This document shows, one piece after another, positions 45,000 to 53,734 of a stretch of 64,000 bases of DNA. Each line of letters opens with the position of its first letter. Positions within the stretch are counted from its first letter, which is position 1. A program made the translations under genes and the position numbers. This DNA is from Bradyrhizobium sp. AZCC 2262 (GTDB lineage Bacteria > Pseudomonadota > Alphaproteobacteria > Rhizobiales > Xanthobacteraceae), in NCBI RefSeq assembly GCF_036924535.1, contig NZ_JAZHRT010000001.1, positions 8,680,001 to 8,744,000 of the forward strand, in the 5' to 3' direction. The notes under the pieces are model-generated. The model searched no databases, was not told the origin of the DNA, and worked only from the letters and a program-made list of their open reading frames with translations.

Positions 45000-45946
45000 C
45001 CGCCGCGATCGAGGTCGAGAATCTGCGGTGTGAATTCCGCGTCCATACCGGCTTGATGTCGGCGGAAAAGCGCGTGGTCGCGGTCGACGATGTCAGCTTC
45101 AGCGTGCCGGCCGGCAGCGTGCTCGGCGTCGTCGGCGAATCCGGCTGCGGCAAATCCACGCTCGCGCGCCTGATCCTCGGATTGCTCAAGCCGACGGCGG
45201 GCGCCGTGCTGGTCGATGGCAAGCGCCTGTTCGACCTCGACCGCAAGGCGCGCGCCCGGCTGATCCAGCCCGTGTTCCAGGATCCGTTCGCCTCGCTCAA
45301 TCCGCGCCGGCGCATCAAGGACATCGTCGCTTTGCCGCTGGCCGCGCAAGGGACCTTCTCGCGGACCGAGATCGAGCGCCGGGTCGCAGGCATTCTCGAG
45401 CGCGTCGGGCTGTCGGCCGCCATGGGCGAGCGCATGCCGGCGCAGCTTTCTGGCGGGCAGCGCCAGCGCGCGGCGATTGCGCGCGCGTTGGTGCTGGAGC
45501 CCAGGATCGTGATCTGCGACGAGCCGACCAGCGCGCTCGACGTCTCGGTGCAGGCGCAAATTCTCAATCTGCTCGCCGATCTGCGCCGCGACCTCGGGCT
45601 CACCTACCTCTTCATCAGCCACAATCTCGCGGTCGTGGAACATGTCGCGAGCGAAGTTGCGGTGATGTATCTCGGCCGTTTTGTCGAGCGCAACGAAACC
45701 GACGCGCTGTTTCGCAGCCCCCGGCATCCCTACACGAAGGCGCTACTGGAGAGCGTGCTGACGCCGGAGCCGGGCAAGGGCGTGCCTGATATCGGCCTCG
45801 GCGATGTCATGCCGGATCCGGCCAATATTCCGCCGGGCTGCCGGTTCAACCCGCGCTGCCGCATCGCGGTCGAACGCTGCCGCCATGAGGCACCAACGCG
45901 CATGGTCCGGCCGCCGCAGGGGATGGTAGAATGTCATCTGGCATAG
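44996..45946 (+). CDS. ABC transporter ATP-binding protein, DppF type
   Basis: The second ATPase, 316 residues. Walker A VGESGCGKSTLARL, Q-loop PVFQDPFASLNPRRRI, signature LSGGQRQRAAIARAL, Walker B IVICDEPTSALDVSVQ and switch FISHNLAVVEH are intact. HPYTKALLESVLTPEP and GCRFNPRCRIAVERC are the C-terminal peptide-ABC motifs. With the DppD-type partner it forms the heterodimeric motor. Confidence 0.93.
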   Translation: MTAAIEVENLRCEFRVHTGLMSAEKRVVAVDDVSFSVPAGSVLGVVGESGCGKSTLARLILGLLKPTAGAVLVDGKRLFDLDRKARARLIQPVFQDPFASLNPRRRIKDIVALPLAAQGTFSRTEIERRVAGILERVGLSAAMGERMPAQLSGGQRQRAAIARALVLEPRIVICDEPTSALDVSVQAQILNLLADLRRDLGLTYLFISHNLAVVEHVASEVAVMYLGRFVERNETDALFRSPRHPYTKALLESVLTPEPGKGVPDIGLGDVMPDPANIPPGCRFNPRCRIAVERCRHEAPTRMVRPPQGMVECHLA

Positions 45947-45992
45947 GGCGTGCGTCACGCCACGTCACAAAACACGGATAATGGAGGGCGAT

Positions 45993-47522
45993 ATGCGTAT
46001 GCAAAACAGGCTCGGCGCGGCAATTCTGGCGGTGGTGCTGCTCGGCGCCGGTGCGGTACCCGCGACAGCCCAGAAATCCGCCGACACGTTGCGGATCGTG
46101 ATGCGCGATGCGCTGCCCAACATCGATCCCTATTACAACAATTTGCGCACCGGCGTGGTGATGCACCATCAGGGCTGGGACGCGCTGGTCTACCGCAATC
46201 CGGATACGTTCAAGCTCGAGCCGTTGCTCGCCACCGAGTGGAAGCTGCCGGATCCGACCACCATCGAGTTCACGCTGCGCCCGGGCGTAAAATTCCACGA
46301 CGGCAGCCCGTTCACTGCGGACGACGTCGTCTACACCATCAACCTGATCGCCGATCCGGCGAGCCGGCTGTCGACGCCGGCGAACTACAACTGGCTCGAC
46401 AAGGCCGAGAAGACCGGCGACCTCTCGGTGCGCGTCACGCTGAAGCGGCCGAACCCCGCGGCGCTGGAATATTTCGCGCTCGTGATTCCGATCTATCCCA
46501 AGGCCTATCGCGAGAAGGTCGGGGCCGAAGGCTACGCCAAGGCGCCGGTCGGCGCGGGTCCCTACAAGATGACCAAGGTCGAACCCGGCGTCTCCATCGA
46601 CTTCGAGCGGTTCGAGGATTACTGGGCCGGCAGCCCGAAGGGAAAGCCTGCAATCAAGAAGATGAGCGTGCGCTTCGTGCCTGACGCCACGACCGAGATG
46701 ACAGAATTGCTCGCCGGCCGCGCCGACTGGATCTGGAACATGAATCCGGACCAACTCGAGCCCGTGAACCGGATGCCGCATCTGCAGGCGGTGCGGAAAG
46801 AATCGATGCGGGTCGGCTATCTCTCGCTCGATGCGGCCGGCCGCACCGGCGCCGACAATCCCTTGACCAAGCAGAAGGTGCGTCAGGCGATCTGGCATGC
46901 GATCGATCGCAAGGCGATCGCCGACAAGCTTGTCACCGGTGGCAGCCGCGTTCCGGCAGCACCATGCTTCCCGTCGCAGTTCGGATGCGACGCCGAAATC
47001 GCCGTGCCTTACGACTACGATCCGGCGAAAGCGAAGCAGCTCCTCACTGAAGCCGGCTATCCCGATGGCTTCGATGTCGAGCTTGCCAGCTACGTGCTGC
47101 CGCAATGGGGCTCGGCGGTTCAGAACTACCTGCATGCGGTCGGCATCCGCGCCAAGCTCAACCAGCTCCAGACGGCGGCCCTGATCCAGCGCGCCAAGGC
47201 GGGTGAGCTGCGCATGTATCTCGGAAGCTGGGGCAGCTTTTCGATCAACGACGTCTCGGCGTTTCTGCCGAACTTCTTCGACGGCGGCGCCGACGACTAT
47301 GCGCGCGATCCCGACGTGCAGAAAGGACTGCTCCAGGGCGGATCGACCATTAACCCGGAGGTGCGCAAGGAGGCCTATTCGGCGGTGATCAAGAAGATCA
47401 CCGAGCAGGCCTACTGGGCGCCGCTGCACACCTATGTGACGACCTACGGTTACTCCAGGCAGCTCGATTTCACGCCGTATCAGGACGAACTGCCGCGGTT
47501 TTATCTGGCGAAGTGGAAATAA
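45993..47522 (+). CDS. Periplasmic substrate-binding protein, peptide/opine family 5
   Basis: This 509-residue SBP_bac_5 protein has a signal peptide (NRLGAAILAVVLLGAGAVPATA). Family segments are YRNPDTFKLEPLLATEWKLP, EFTLRPGVKFHDGSPFTADD and GPYKMTKVEPG, followed by QKVRQAIWHAIDRKAI. The ATG at 45993 has GGAGGG seven bases upstream; an earlier ATG at 45981 overlaps that site. Placing the binding protein last in the operon is the reverse of the common order. A UUCG hairpin follows. Ligand unknown; the neighbouring flavoenzymes suggest an amino-acid-like or organosulfur compound. Confidence 0.92.
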   Translation: MRMQNRLGAAILAVVLLGAGAVPATAQKSADTLRIVMRDALPNIDPYYNNLRTGVVMHHQGWDALVYRNPDTFKLEPLLATEWKLPDPTTIEFTLRPGVKFHDGSPFTADDVVYTINLIADPASRLSTPANYNWLDKAEKTGDLSVRVTLKRPNPAALEYFALVIPIYPKAYREKVGAEGYAKAPVGAGPYKMTKVEPGVSIDFERFEDYWAGSPKGKPAIKKMSVRFVPDATTEMTELLAGRADWIWNMNPDQLEPVNRMPHLQAVRKESMRVGYLSLDAAGRTGADNPLTKQKVRQAIWHAIDRKAIADKLVTGGSRVPAAPCFPSQFGCDAEIAVPYDYDPAKAKQLLTEAGYPDGFDVELASYVLPQWGSAVQNYLHAVGIRAKLNQLQTAALIQRAKAGELRMYLGSWGSFSINDVSAFLPNFFDGGADDYARDPDVQKGLLQGGSTINPEVRKEAYSAVIKKITEQAYWAPLHTYVTTYGYSRQLDFTPYQDELPRFYLAKWK

Positions 47523-47559
47523 AGCCGGACCTCACTGCGGTCGTTCGTCACGTGCACTG

Positions 47560-47579
47560 CGCGGGGCTTCGGCCCCGCG
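47560..47579 (+). terminator. UUCG-capped hairpin after the transporter operon
   Basis: CGCGGGGC-TTCG-GCCCCGCG is an 8-bp GC stem with the very stable cUUCGg tetraloop, 37 bases after the binding-protein stop. No T run follows, so it may be a stability element or a Rho-assisted end. Confidence 0.6.
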
Positions 47580-47700
47580 ACCGAATGCCGTGGAGCTCAC
47601 CTCTCCCGGCAGCCCGGAATTCCCGAATATTTAATCTTTCGGCTGCATAGTACCTTCTTTGGATACAGTCTCCCTTAATGTCCGCCCGAGTTTTTTCGCG

Positions 47701-47940
47701 ATGGTCGAAACCCGGATTGCACCACGTGTCCGTATCATGAAGGCCGCCAAAATCGAGTATGGCGGCGACAAGTATGCCTGTACCGTTCGCGATATTTCCG
47801 CCACGGGCGCGGCGCTGGATTTTCCGGACCTGATCCGTATTCCCGATGAATTCACGTTGATCCTCCCCGAGGACGGATTGAAGCTGCCCTGCCATGTCGT
47901 TTGGCGCAGCGCGTACAGGGTCGGCGTAGCATTCGACTAG
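47701..47940 (+). CDS. Single-domain PilZ protein
   Basis: This 79-residue protein fits the PilZ c-di-GMP receptor fold: an Arg-containing N-terminal loop (ETRIAPRVRIMKAAKIEYGG), the DISATGAALDF segment (D/NxSxxG motif) and HVVWRSAYRVGVAFD at the end. The first Arg motif is a weaker RxxR form than the usual RxxxR, so c-di-GMP binding is uncertain. A longer TTG start at 47659 would add 14 residues. It stands alone between two other units. Confidence 0.8.
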   Translation: MVETRIAPRVRIMKAAKIEYGGDKYACTVRDISATGAALDFPDLIRIPDEFTLILPEDGLKLPCHVVWRSAYRVGVAFD

Positions 47941-47955
47941 CGGCGTAAGAACTTC

Positions 47956-48013
47956 GTGGGGTGGGCAAAACGCAGCGCGCCCACCATTACCGGCGACGTC
48001 CCGTATGGTGGGC
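47956..48013. repeat. GTGGGC-type palindromic repeat
   Basis: GTGGGGTGGGC with GCGCCCACCAT, and then ATGGTGGGCACGGCGC, form alternative stems (CCCACCAT/ATGGTGGG and GTGGGC/GCCCAC). It is distinct from the two other palindrome families in the window and lies between the convergent PilZ and GST genes. Confidence 0.6.
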
Positions 48014-48070
48014 ACGGCGCGACCCGCTGGCTCGCAATGAGGGCGGCACTGCCAAGCCGCGTCTGTGACC

Positions 48071-48775
48071 TCAACTGCCGAACCGCTCGATAACATCCGC
48101 GAGCGGGATATGGCCGACACAAGCGCCTGTTCTCGGACCGATGTCGCCGTTCTCCAACGCCGTTGCATGGATGACGGCCGGGTCGGCCTCGATGCGCCGG
48201 CGCAGGGCGGCGAGCTTGGGCCAGCGTGAAGGATTGGCGACCTGATGGAAGTCGAGCCATCGCGCGACGCCGACCAGAAGGCCATCGGCCAGCGTCGGGC
48301 GCTCACCCATGAGAAAAGGTTGATCCCCGATCATGGCCTCGATCTTGTCGTGCCGCTCGATCACCCGCGCGGCGCCGAACTCACGCAGCGATGCCTGCAT
48401 TTGCGGGTTCGGTTTCGCCATCTCCATCGCCACCCATAGCGGCGAGAAGGCGCCGGTGAAGCCGGTGTTAACAAAGGCCATCAGCTGGTGCATCCGGTCG
48501 GCTTCCGGCGACAGAGGCGCAAAACTGATGCGCTGCTCGCTGTCTCTTGCCTCCAGCCATCTTGCGATCGCCATCGTCTCGGTCAGCACCCGCCCTGCGT
48601 CCGTGATCAGGGCCGGCGTTTCATGCCGGGCATTGATGCGGGCATAGGAAGGGTCGCGCATCTCGCTGAGCATATCGACCCGGCAGAGCGAATAGGGTTT
48701 GCCAAGCCATTCGAGGGCGGCGACAAGTCCCATCGAGCTTCCGGCCGGGAAGCCATAAACAAGAACCGGTTCCAT
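48071..48775 (-). CDS. Glutathione S-transferase family protein
   Basis: This 234-residue protein has a thioredoxin-like N-terminal half (VLVYGFPAGSSMGLVAALEW, ARHETPALITDAGRVLTETM with the cis-Pro and ET glutathione-contact pair). An all-helical C-terminal half includes the N-capping FLMGERPTLADGLLVGVARW motif. It may conjugate or reduce electrophiles. The ATG at 48775 is chosen because upstream codons overlap the HxlR promoter region. It is divergent from an HxlR regulator, which is a common regulator-target pair. Confidence 0.87.
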   Translation of the reverse strand: MEPVLVYGFPAGSSMGLVAALEWLGKPYSLCRVDMLSEMRDPSYARINARHETPALITDAGRVLTETMAIARWLEARDSEQRISFAPLSPEADRMHQLMAFVNTGFTGAFSPLWVAMEMAKPNPQMQASLREFGAARVIERHDKIEAMIGDQPFLMGERPTLADGLLVGVARWLDFHQVANPSRWPKLAALRRRIEADPAVIHATALENGDIGPRTGACVGHIPLADVIERFGS

Positions 48776-48847
48776 TGGTTTGTTCTCCGTGATTTCCGCT
48801 GATCGCGCTGCGCAGCGTGGCTGGAATCTACGGATCGCGCTGCCCAA

Positions 48848-48856
48848 GTAAATTAC
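48848..48856. promoter_or_regulatory. Possible HxlR operator between GST and hxlR genes
   Basis: GTAA-A-TTAC is a short perfect inverted repeat in the AT-rich centre of the 109-base divergent spacer, followed by another GTAAC at 48867. HxlR/YodB-type proteins bind GTA-rich dyads, so this is a candidate operator. The assignment rests on position and symmetry. Confidence 0.35.
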
Positions 48857-48884
48857 GCACCTTTTTGTAACCACGAGTGATCGG

Positions 48885-49235
48885 ATGAAAGATCTCGTCT
48901 CCCGCTGTCCCATCGAAGAAGTGATGCAGGTCATCAGCGGCCGCTGGCCCGGCCTGCTGATCTACTATCTGAAGCAGGGCACGAAACGCTTCAGTGATTT
49001 GCGCAGGGACAACCCCGCCATCTCGCACAGGATGCTCACTCGGGAGCTTCGCAAGCTGGAGGATGCCGGCATTGTCGCGCGCAGTGAATTCGAGGGATAT
49101 CCGTTGCGCGTGGAATATGATCTGACGCCGGCCGGCCTCAAGCTCGTGCCGTTACTTGACGCGCTCGGTAGCTGGTGGGATGCGACTGAAGCTGGCCGCA
49201 GTCAGGGCACGTTACCGGTCCGGGTGACGGAATAA
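48885..49235 (+). CDS. HxlR family winged-helix regulator
   Basis: This 116-residue protein carries the HxlR pattern: CPIEEVMQVISGRWPGLLIY (with a near-N-terminal Cys), KQGTKRFSDLRRDNPAISHR, MLTRELRKLEDAGIVARSEF and the wing YPLRVEYDLTPAGLKL. The Cys at residue 8 is in the position used by redox- or quinone-sensing members. It probably controls the divergent GST gene and itself. Confidence 0.9.
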   Translation: MKDLVSRCPIEEVMQVISGRWPGLLIYYLKQGTKRFSDLRRDNPAISHRMLTRELRKLEDAGIVARSEFEGYPLRVEYDLTPAGLKLVPLLDALGSWWDATEAGRSQGTLPVRVTE

Positions 49236-49252
49236 TCACAACGCGAGGTACA

Positions 49253-50956
49253 TCAGCCCTCCGGCAAGCCCGCCGCCGCCATCAATTGCATGATCCGTTC
49301 GGCCGCCTCGAGATAGACCGGGCTGCAATTCTTTCTGGGCGTCGGGACGTTTTGCACGGTCGAGCCGGGCCGCAATTCACGGCCCTTTTCCATCGCCGCT
49401 CTGGCTTCGTCAGTTTTTCCCAATTGTTGATAGGCCGCCGCCAGCAGCATATGCGTGCGACCACTGGCTGCGGTGATCGCGATCGACTTGAGTAGCCAGG
49501 GCACCGCGTCTTCGGCACGGCCCATCAGCATGTTGGCCCAGCCCGCGCCGATCATCCATGTCCAGCGCGACACCTGCGGCGTGTCGAACCGGTCCGCCTG
49601 CTTGAACGTCGCCAGCGCGTCCTCGAATCGTCCCGTTTGGATCTGCGCAAGGCCGACATGATACAGCGCGATCCCGTTCCACGGATCGAAGCTCAAGGCT
49701 CTCGCGCACGCGACAAGGCTGGCGCGAAACTGGTTGGTCGCGTTGAGGAAGCGGCAATAGGCCTCGAGCGTCGGGATATGATTGGGCTTTGCGCGCAGCG
49801 CCTGCTGCAGCATCGCGTCGGTCTTGGCCTCCGCCGCTTCGCGCTCGGGTCCGCTCAGCCACACCATCTGCACGCCGCGCATCAAGAGCGCGGCCAGCGC
49901 CACCTGTACGTCGACATTGTCGGGATCCTCGGCGAGCGCTTTCTCCAGCATGGCCTGCGCCGCCTGAAAACGTTCCGGCGAGGTCTGGTTGATATGGGCG
50001 GTGGCCTGTTCGATCACGACCTTGCTCTTCGAGGCGGGTGGCGTGTCGGCATTCAGCAGTTCGTTGATGCGCAGCGCCAGGGCGTGACCGACGCCCGCCG
50101 CGAGCCGGGACTGCTGCATCTGCAGGTCGGTATCCGCAGGGTTGACCGAGTACGACGCGGTCCACTTGACCTCGCCGGTTGCCGTGTTGGTCATGCGCGT
50201 TCGTATCGTCCAGGCCTGCTCGCTCTTCTGTAGTTCGCCCTTCACCACGAAGTCGGCCTTCGGTGCATCCGTTTCCGGGGCCAGCACGCGGATGTTTTCG
50301 ATCTTCGCCAGCCCGTCGGTGAGGCGGTCGCTCACCTCGGCCGCCATCTGGGCGACGAGGGGATCGTTGCTCGCATCCGCGATCGGCATCACGGCGATGG
50401 TCGCGGGCCCGCGCGCAAAGATCAGGCCGGGGCGCAACATCCACACGCCAATCGCCGCGCACAGGATGGCGAGCCCCGCGACAGAAGCGAACGCGATGCG
50501 ACGCCGGCTGAAGTCGAAAAAGCGTTTCGCGGGTTCGCTGTTCGTTTCAACCGTCGCCATCGTGTCCGGTACGGCCGGTTCGGGCTGGCTGACGGGCGCA
50601 ATTTCCGGCACCGTAGGGACGGGGACCTCAGTCACTTCGGCCTGGAACAGGTAGCCGCGGCCGGAGATCACCCGGACCACCTTGCGCTTGTCGTCGCCGA
50701 GCGCGGTGCGGATTTCGCGGATGCATTGAAAAAGGCTGTCCTCGCCGACATGGACGTTCGGCCAGGCGGCTTCCATCAACTGCTGCTTGCTCAGGACGCG
50801 GCCGGCATTCTTGGCGAGCAGCCGCAGTATCTCCAGGGTCTTGGGCCGGAGCCTGATCGTCCCGCCATCGGGCGCGCGCAGCTCGGCGCGCTCGGAATCG
50901 AGCTCGAAACCAGAAAAGCGCAGCACCGTCCCCCTCCCGCCGGCAACTGTCCCCAT
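49253..50956 (-). CDS. Membrane-tethered winged-helix regulator with TPR domain
   Basis: This 567-residue CadC/ToxR-like protein has three parts. A cytoplasmic OmpR-type winged helix (residues about 12-105) contains IRLRPKTLEILRLLAKNAGR, LSKQQLMEAAWPNVHVGEDS and RVISGRGYLFQ. One membrane helix (about 155-178) follows a Pro/Glu-rich linker. The periplasmic part begins with a TolB-like fold (GPATIAVMPIADASNDPLVA) and ends in TPR repeats (AIALYHVGLAQIQTGRFEDA and others). It should bind DNA from the membrane in response to a periplasmic or envelope signal. Targets unknown. Confidence 0.85.
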   Translation of the reverse strand: MGTVAGGRGTVLRFSGFELDSERAELRAPDGGTIRLRPKTLEILRLLAKNAGRVLSKQQLMEAAWPNVHVGEDSLFQCIREIRTALGDDKRKVVRVISGRGYLFQAEVTEVPVPTVPEIAPVSQPEPAVPDTMATVETNSEPAKRFFDFSRRRIAFASVAGLAILCAAIGVWMLRPGLIFARGPATIAVMPIADASNDPLVAQMAAEVSDRLTDGLAKIENIRVLAPETDAPKADFVVKGELQKSEQAWTIRTRMTNTATGEVKWTASYSVNPADTDLQMQQSRLAAGVGHALALRINELLNADTPPASKSKVVIEQATAHINQTSPERFQAAQAMLEKALAEDPDNVDVQVALAALLMRGVQMVWLSGPEREAAEAKTDAMLQQALRAKPNHIPTLEAYCRFLNATNQFRASLVACARALSFDPWNGIALYHVGLAQIQTGRFEDALATFKQADRFDTPQVSRWTWMIGAGWANMLMGRAEDAVPWLLKSIAITAASGRTHMLLAAAYQQLGKTDEARAAMEKGRELRPGSTVQNVPTPRKNCSPVYLEAAERIMQLMAAAGLPEG

Positions 50957-51218
50957 TTAGTCCCCGGATCGACCTCAAAAATGTGCCCAGACCCACAGGT
51001 GCGCCGAATATCAGAAAAATTTCAGAATGTCCCGGGTGCAATCTCAGGACGTTCGGAGCGCAAAATGACAGGTATGGGCCAAATTGATTTGGGAGTCGTG
51101 CCGAATGGGGACTGCGATGCCGGACAGGCGCGGGTCTCGGCAGGCCGGGCGGACAATGGTCGATACACGTTATTGCTACGTTGAGCGGCGCGACGCCGCG
51201 CTGGCCACGGCGTCCGCC

Positions 51219-51302
51219 GAAGTGAAATGGCGTAACGGCTTTGCGGTCGGCGCCACCTTCAAGGGCGAGTTCTCCAATGTCACCCGCAGCGGCGCAGGCT
51301 AA
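51219..51302 (+). pseudogene. Autotransporter beta-barrel C-terminal fragment
   Basis: EVKWRNGFAVGATFKGEFSN followed by VTRSGAG and a stop matches the end of the autotransporter translocator barrel (usual form: GFAVxGTFEGEFSxVTRSYAGxGxVRYxW). The terminal strand with its aromatic residue is missing and no upstream barrel is present, so this is a decayed remnant. The remaining part of 50957-51430 shows no gene. Confidence 0.65.
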
Positions 51303-51429
51303 GGGGGCGTTCGCCATGTGTGGTGAGCTTCACAACCGGACCGGCATCTTCATGCTAAAATCAATTCGCCCCGCCCACGACAAAGCCCCTGAAGAAGCCG
51401 ATCAGCCCGCAAAGCAAGGATTGAACAGC

Positions 51430-51603
51430 ATGGCCGAAGCTCTGAACCTCGCCCAGGTCAAGGCCGAACTGTCCTATCTCAATCGTCTGGAGGAAAGGCG
51501 CGAGACCAACGTGGAGAATTTGAAGCGCCTGAAGGAAGCCCGTGACGCTCTGCTCGGCAAGGGAAGTGAAGTCGCGGGGACCTCAACCTCACGAAGATTC
51601 TAG
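51430..51603 (+). CDS. Small coiled-coil protein of unknown function
   Basis: A 57-residue frame reads MAEALNLAQVKAELSYLNRL then EERRETNVENLKRLKEARDA and a short tail. Heptad-like Leu spacing suggests an amphipathic coiled coil. AAGGA lies nine bases before the ATG. Longer in-frame starts (51352, 51316) exist but begin within decayed autotransporter sequence. No family recognised. Confidence 0.45.
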   Translation: MAEALNLAQVKAELSYLNRLEERRETNVENLKRLKEARDALLGKGSEVAGTSTSRRF

Positions 51604-51684
51604 AGCCGCCGATTGCTTCGCGGGGCCTCGGCCGGTGCCTTGCGTCGACCCGGCGGCTCGCAATGACGGAGCATGGTTGGTGAT

Positions 51685-53097
51685 CTATCGTCTCAACTCG
51701 GCAATGCCCAATTCCGTCCACATCCAGTCGAAGCTGTAAGTCGCCATCGCACTATTGGACTCGCCGGCCTTGGCCGTCCGGTTTTCCATCATCTTGAGCC
51801 AGTCGGCGACTTTCGCGCGCCCGCTTGCGGTCTTGACCGCCGCGCGTGGCGATTTGTTTCCGAGCGCCGGGACGGGTTGATCGAGCGTGTCGCGATAATG
51901 CCGGTCCATGGTTTCGTGGATCATCGCGCTCCGCTCCTGCTCTGAAACATCGTACTGCTGCGGCGCATCCGCATCGTATGACGCCAACATCTGCTCGACG
52001 GTTTCCGTCACGACCGAAGGCTGCCCGATGCGCTCTCCAAGTATCGTGGACAACAGTTCAATCCCCCGTTCCGAACGCTCCAGCGAATTGACCGATAGCA
52101 CCAGGGTTCTGCCGTCCAGTTCAACGCTGCCGAGCACGAGCGCGCCGTTGTCGCGCGTCGTTTCGATGGTCAGGGATTTCGACGGTCGGGCTCGGGCGGC
52201 CGATACTGCGGCGCGTTTCTTCAAACGGACCCAGTTCCATTGCGTCGCGGTTGCCGGCCGGAGATCGGCGCATAAATCCAGCGCCGCGCGGACGTCGTCG
52301 TCCGCCGTGCCGTCGGCGAGCGGATAGCTAATCGTGCATTGAAGGAGCTCATCGCCGTCGGCGTTGCGCAAATCGGGCATTTCCGGCTGTTCGGCCCGAT
52401 CGATCGCGTCAAGGAGCCAGCAGGTCGTGAACGTCGAGCTTACCGCACGCAGCCTTTCGGTTTCCGAAAGGTTGGTGATGACGGCTGCGTCGAAGTCTTC
52501 TCCGATCGCTTTGGCTAACTCCTTCTTTTCCTTTCGGGTGAGCTTGCCGATGCTGCGAAAGCCTTTGATGAGATCTTCCGATGTCTCGTATTCGTACGAC
52601 AACACGGCGCCGCTGATCTGCGTCTGCTGCCCCACCTGAACGACGCGCCCGGCGAAGCGGTCCCATTGCTTGAGGGTGCGGGTTGCCGACCGCTCGCTGA
52701 TCAGCACCGGCTCGCCTCCGCGCACGAGATCGCGCGCGCGAAACGATTTATCGGGCACGACGTCGCTCACTTCGTAGATACTAACCACCGAATTTCGCAA
52801 AGCGGCCATATAGGCGCGAACGGATGAGGTTTCCGTCGATCCAGGGCGCTTCAGATACTCGTCGACGATGTTGCTGCCGTCGTCGAACTCCCGCGTCAGC
52901 AGGTCCTCGAAGGCGCTGGCCCAGACCGTTCGCATGAACAGATCCTCGCCGAGGGCCGAGACGATCGCGCCGGCCTCGAGGCCGGTCTCGTCGCAGGTCG
53001 GAAACACGTGATCTTCGAGGACCGCTTCAAACCGGTCGCGCCATGGCTCGCGCGTCGTCCATTTCATCAGCCCCTCGAGCAAATGCTTGCGCGCCAT
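51685..53097 (-). CDS. Uncharacterised soluble protein with MbcA/ParS-like C-terminus
   Basis: I do not recognise the 470-residue protein as a whole. It is acidic to neutral, soluble, and without signal peptide or membrane helices. The C-terminal stretch YRDTLDQPVPALGNKSPRAA then VKTASGRAKVADWLKMMENR resembles the small helical module at the end of SEC-C proteins and MbcA/ParS-type antitoxins (pattern WLDxPxPALGGxTPREA). The central part has several charged helices (KLTRKEKKELAKAIGEDFDA). The neighbouring UPF0158 gene is on the same strand, 102 bases downstream of none and ending 102 bases upstream here, so co-expression is uncertain. Confidence 0.6.
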   Translation of the reverse strand: MARKHLLEGLMKWTTREPWRDRFEAVLEDHVFPTCDETGLEAGAIVSALGEDLFMRTVWASAFEDLLTREFDDGSNIVDEYLKRPGSTETSSVRAYMAALRNSVVSIYEVSDVVPDKSFRARDLVRGGEPVLISERSATRTLKQWDRFAGRVVQVGQQTQISGAVLSYEYETSEDLIKGFRSIGKLTRKEKKELAKAIGEDFDAAVITNLSETERLRAVSSTFTTCWLLDAIDRAEQPEMPDLRNADGDELLQCTISYPLADGTADDDVRAALDLCADLRPATATQWNWVRLKKRAAVSAARARPSKSLTIETTRDNGALVLGSVELDGRTLVLSVNSLERSERGIELLSTILGERIGQPSVVTETVEQMLASYDADAPQQYDVSEQERSAMIHETMDRHYRDTLDQPVPALGNKSPRAAVKTASGRAKVADWLKMMENRTAKAGESNSAMATYSFDWMWTELGIAELRR

Positions 53098-53198
53098 ATT
53101 CCGGCTCCACCATGGGACCGTCGACCGCGGTCCGTGGCGTTACTCTATCGTTCCAATGATGGTCTGCAATCACTCGCAGCGAAATCAACAGGGGCCAG

Positions 53199-53657
53199 TC
53201 AACGCCGGTCCGGCTCCGACGCCGGGCCGGCCGCAGGCTCGATCGTTATGCCGTTGACTTCGCTCCAATCCCTCAACGCCGTCTCGGTCGCCTTGTTCTC
53301 GAAATCGTACCATCGATCGAGCGCGTTTTTTCGTTGCAGCAGATCCTTGAACCGCGCATAGGCGCCCCTCTTGTCGAACATTCGCCGGATTTCATCGTAT
53401 TCGTCCGGAAGAATTTGCCTGGCGAACTCGAACACCAGCGGCTTGCCGAGGTCGAGTTCCTTCTTGTGAGGGATCGAGAGATATTTTTCCTCGTCGTCGG
53501 CATCGTCCGGCCACGCTTCGATGTCCTCCTCCACGTCGGTCTGCCAAAGAAATTTGCCGGTCTTCCGGCAGAGGAGGGCCTCATGCTCGCCCGGCTGTCC
53601 GAAGCTGGCGAATTCGAACGCATGTAGCAGCTCATTCCAATCAACAGATACCGGCAT
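53199..53657 (-). CDS. UPF0158 family protein
   Basis: This 152-residue acidic protein has the UPF0158 features: an N-terminal WNELLHAFEFASF helix, LDLGKPLVFEFARQILPDEY, and the diagnostic RGAYARFKDLLQRKNALDRW followed by an A...W-containing helix ending in an ExNGI segment. The family has no known function but is often near toxin-antitoxin or defence-type genes. GGGAGAAC precedes the ATG at 53657. The next gene on the strand is the 470-residue unknown protein. Confidence 0.82.
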   Translation of the reverse strand: MPVSVDWNELLHAFEFASFGQPGEHEALLCRKTGKFLWQTDVEEDIEAWPDDADDEEKYLSIPHKKELDLGKPLVFEFARQILPDEYDEIRRMFDKRGAYARFKDLLQRKNALDRWYDFENKATETALRDWSEVNGITIEPAAGPASEPDRR

Positions 53658-53734
53658 CGGTGTTCTCCCACTTGCCGCGGTTGGCAGACCCTCCGCTGTC
53701 ATCGCTCGCAATGACGATTGAGATTATCAGCCAT

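Noticed and set aside
45846..47429. 527-codon minus-strand frame
   Set aside because: Antisense to the substrate-binding protein, which has a signal peptide, family motifs and a good ribosome site.
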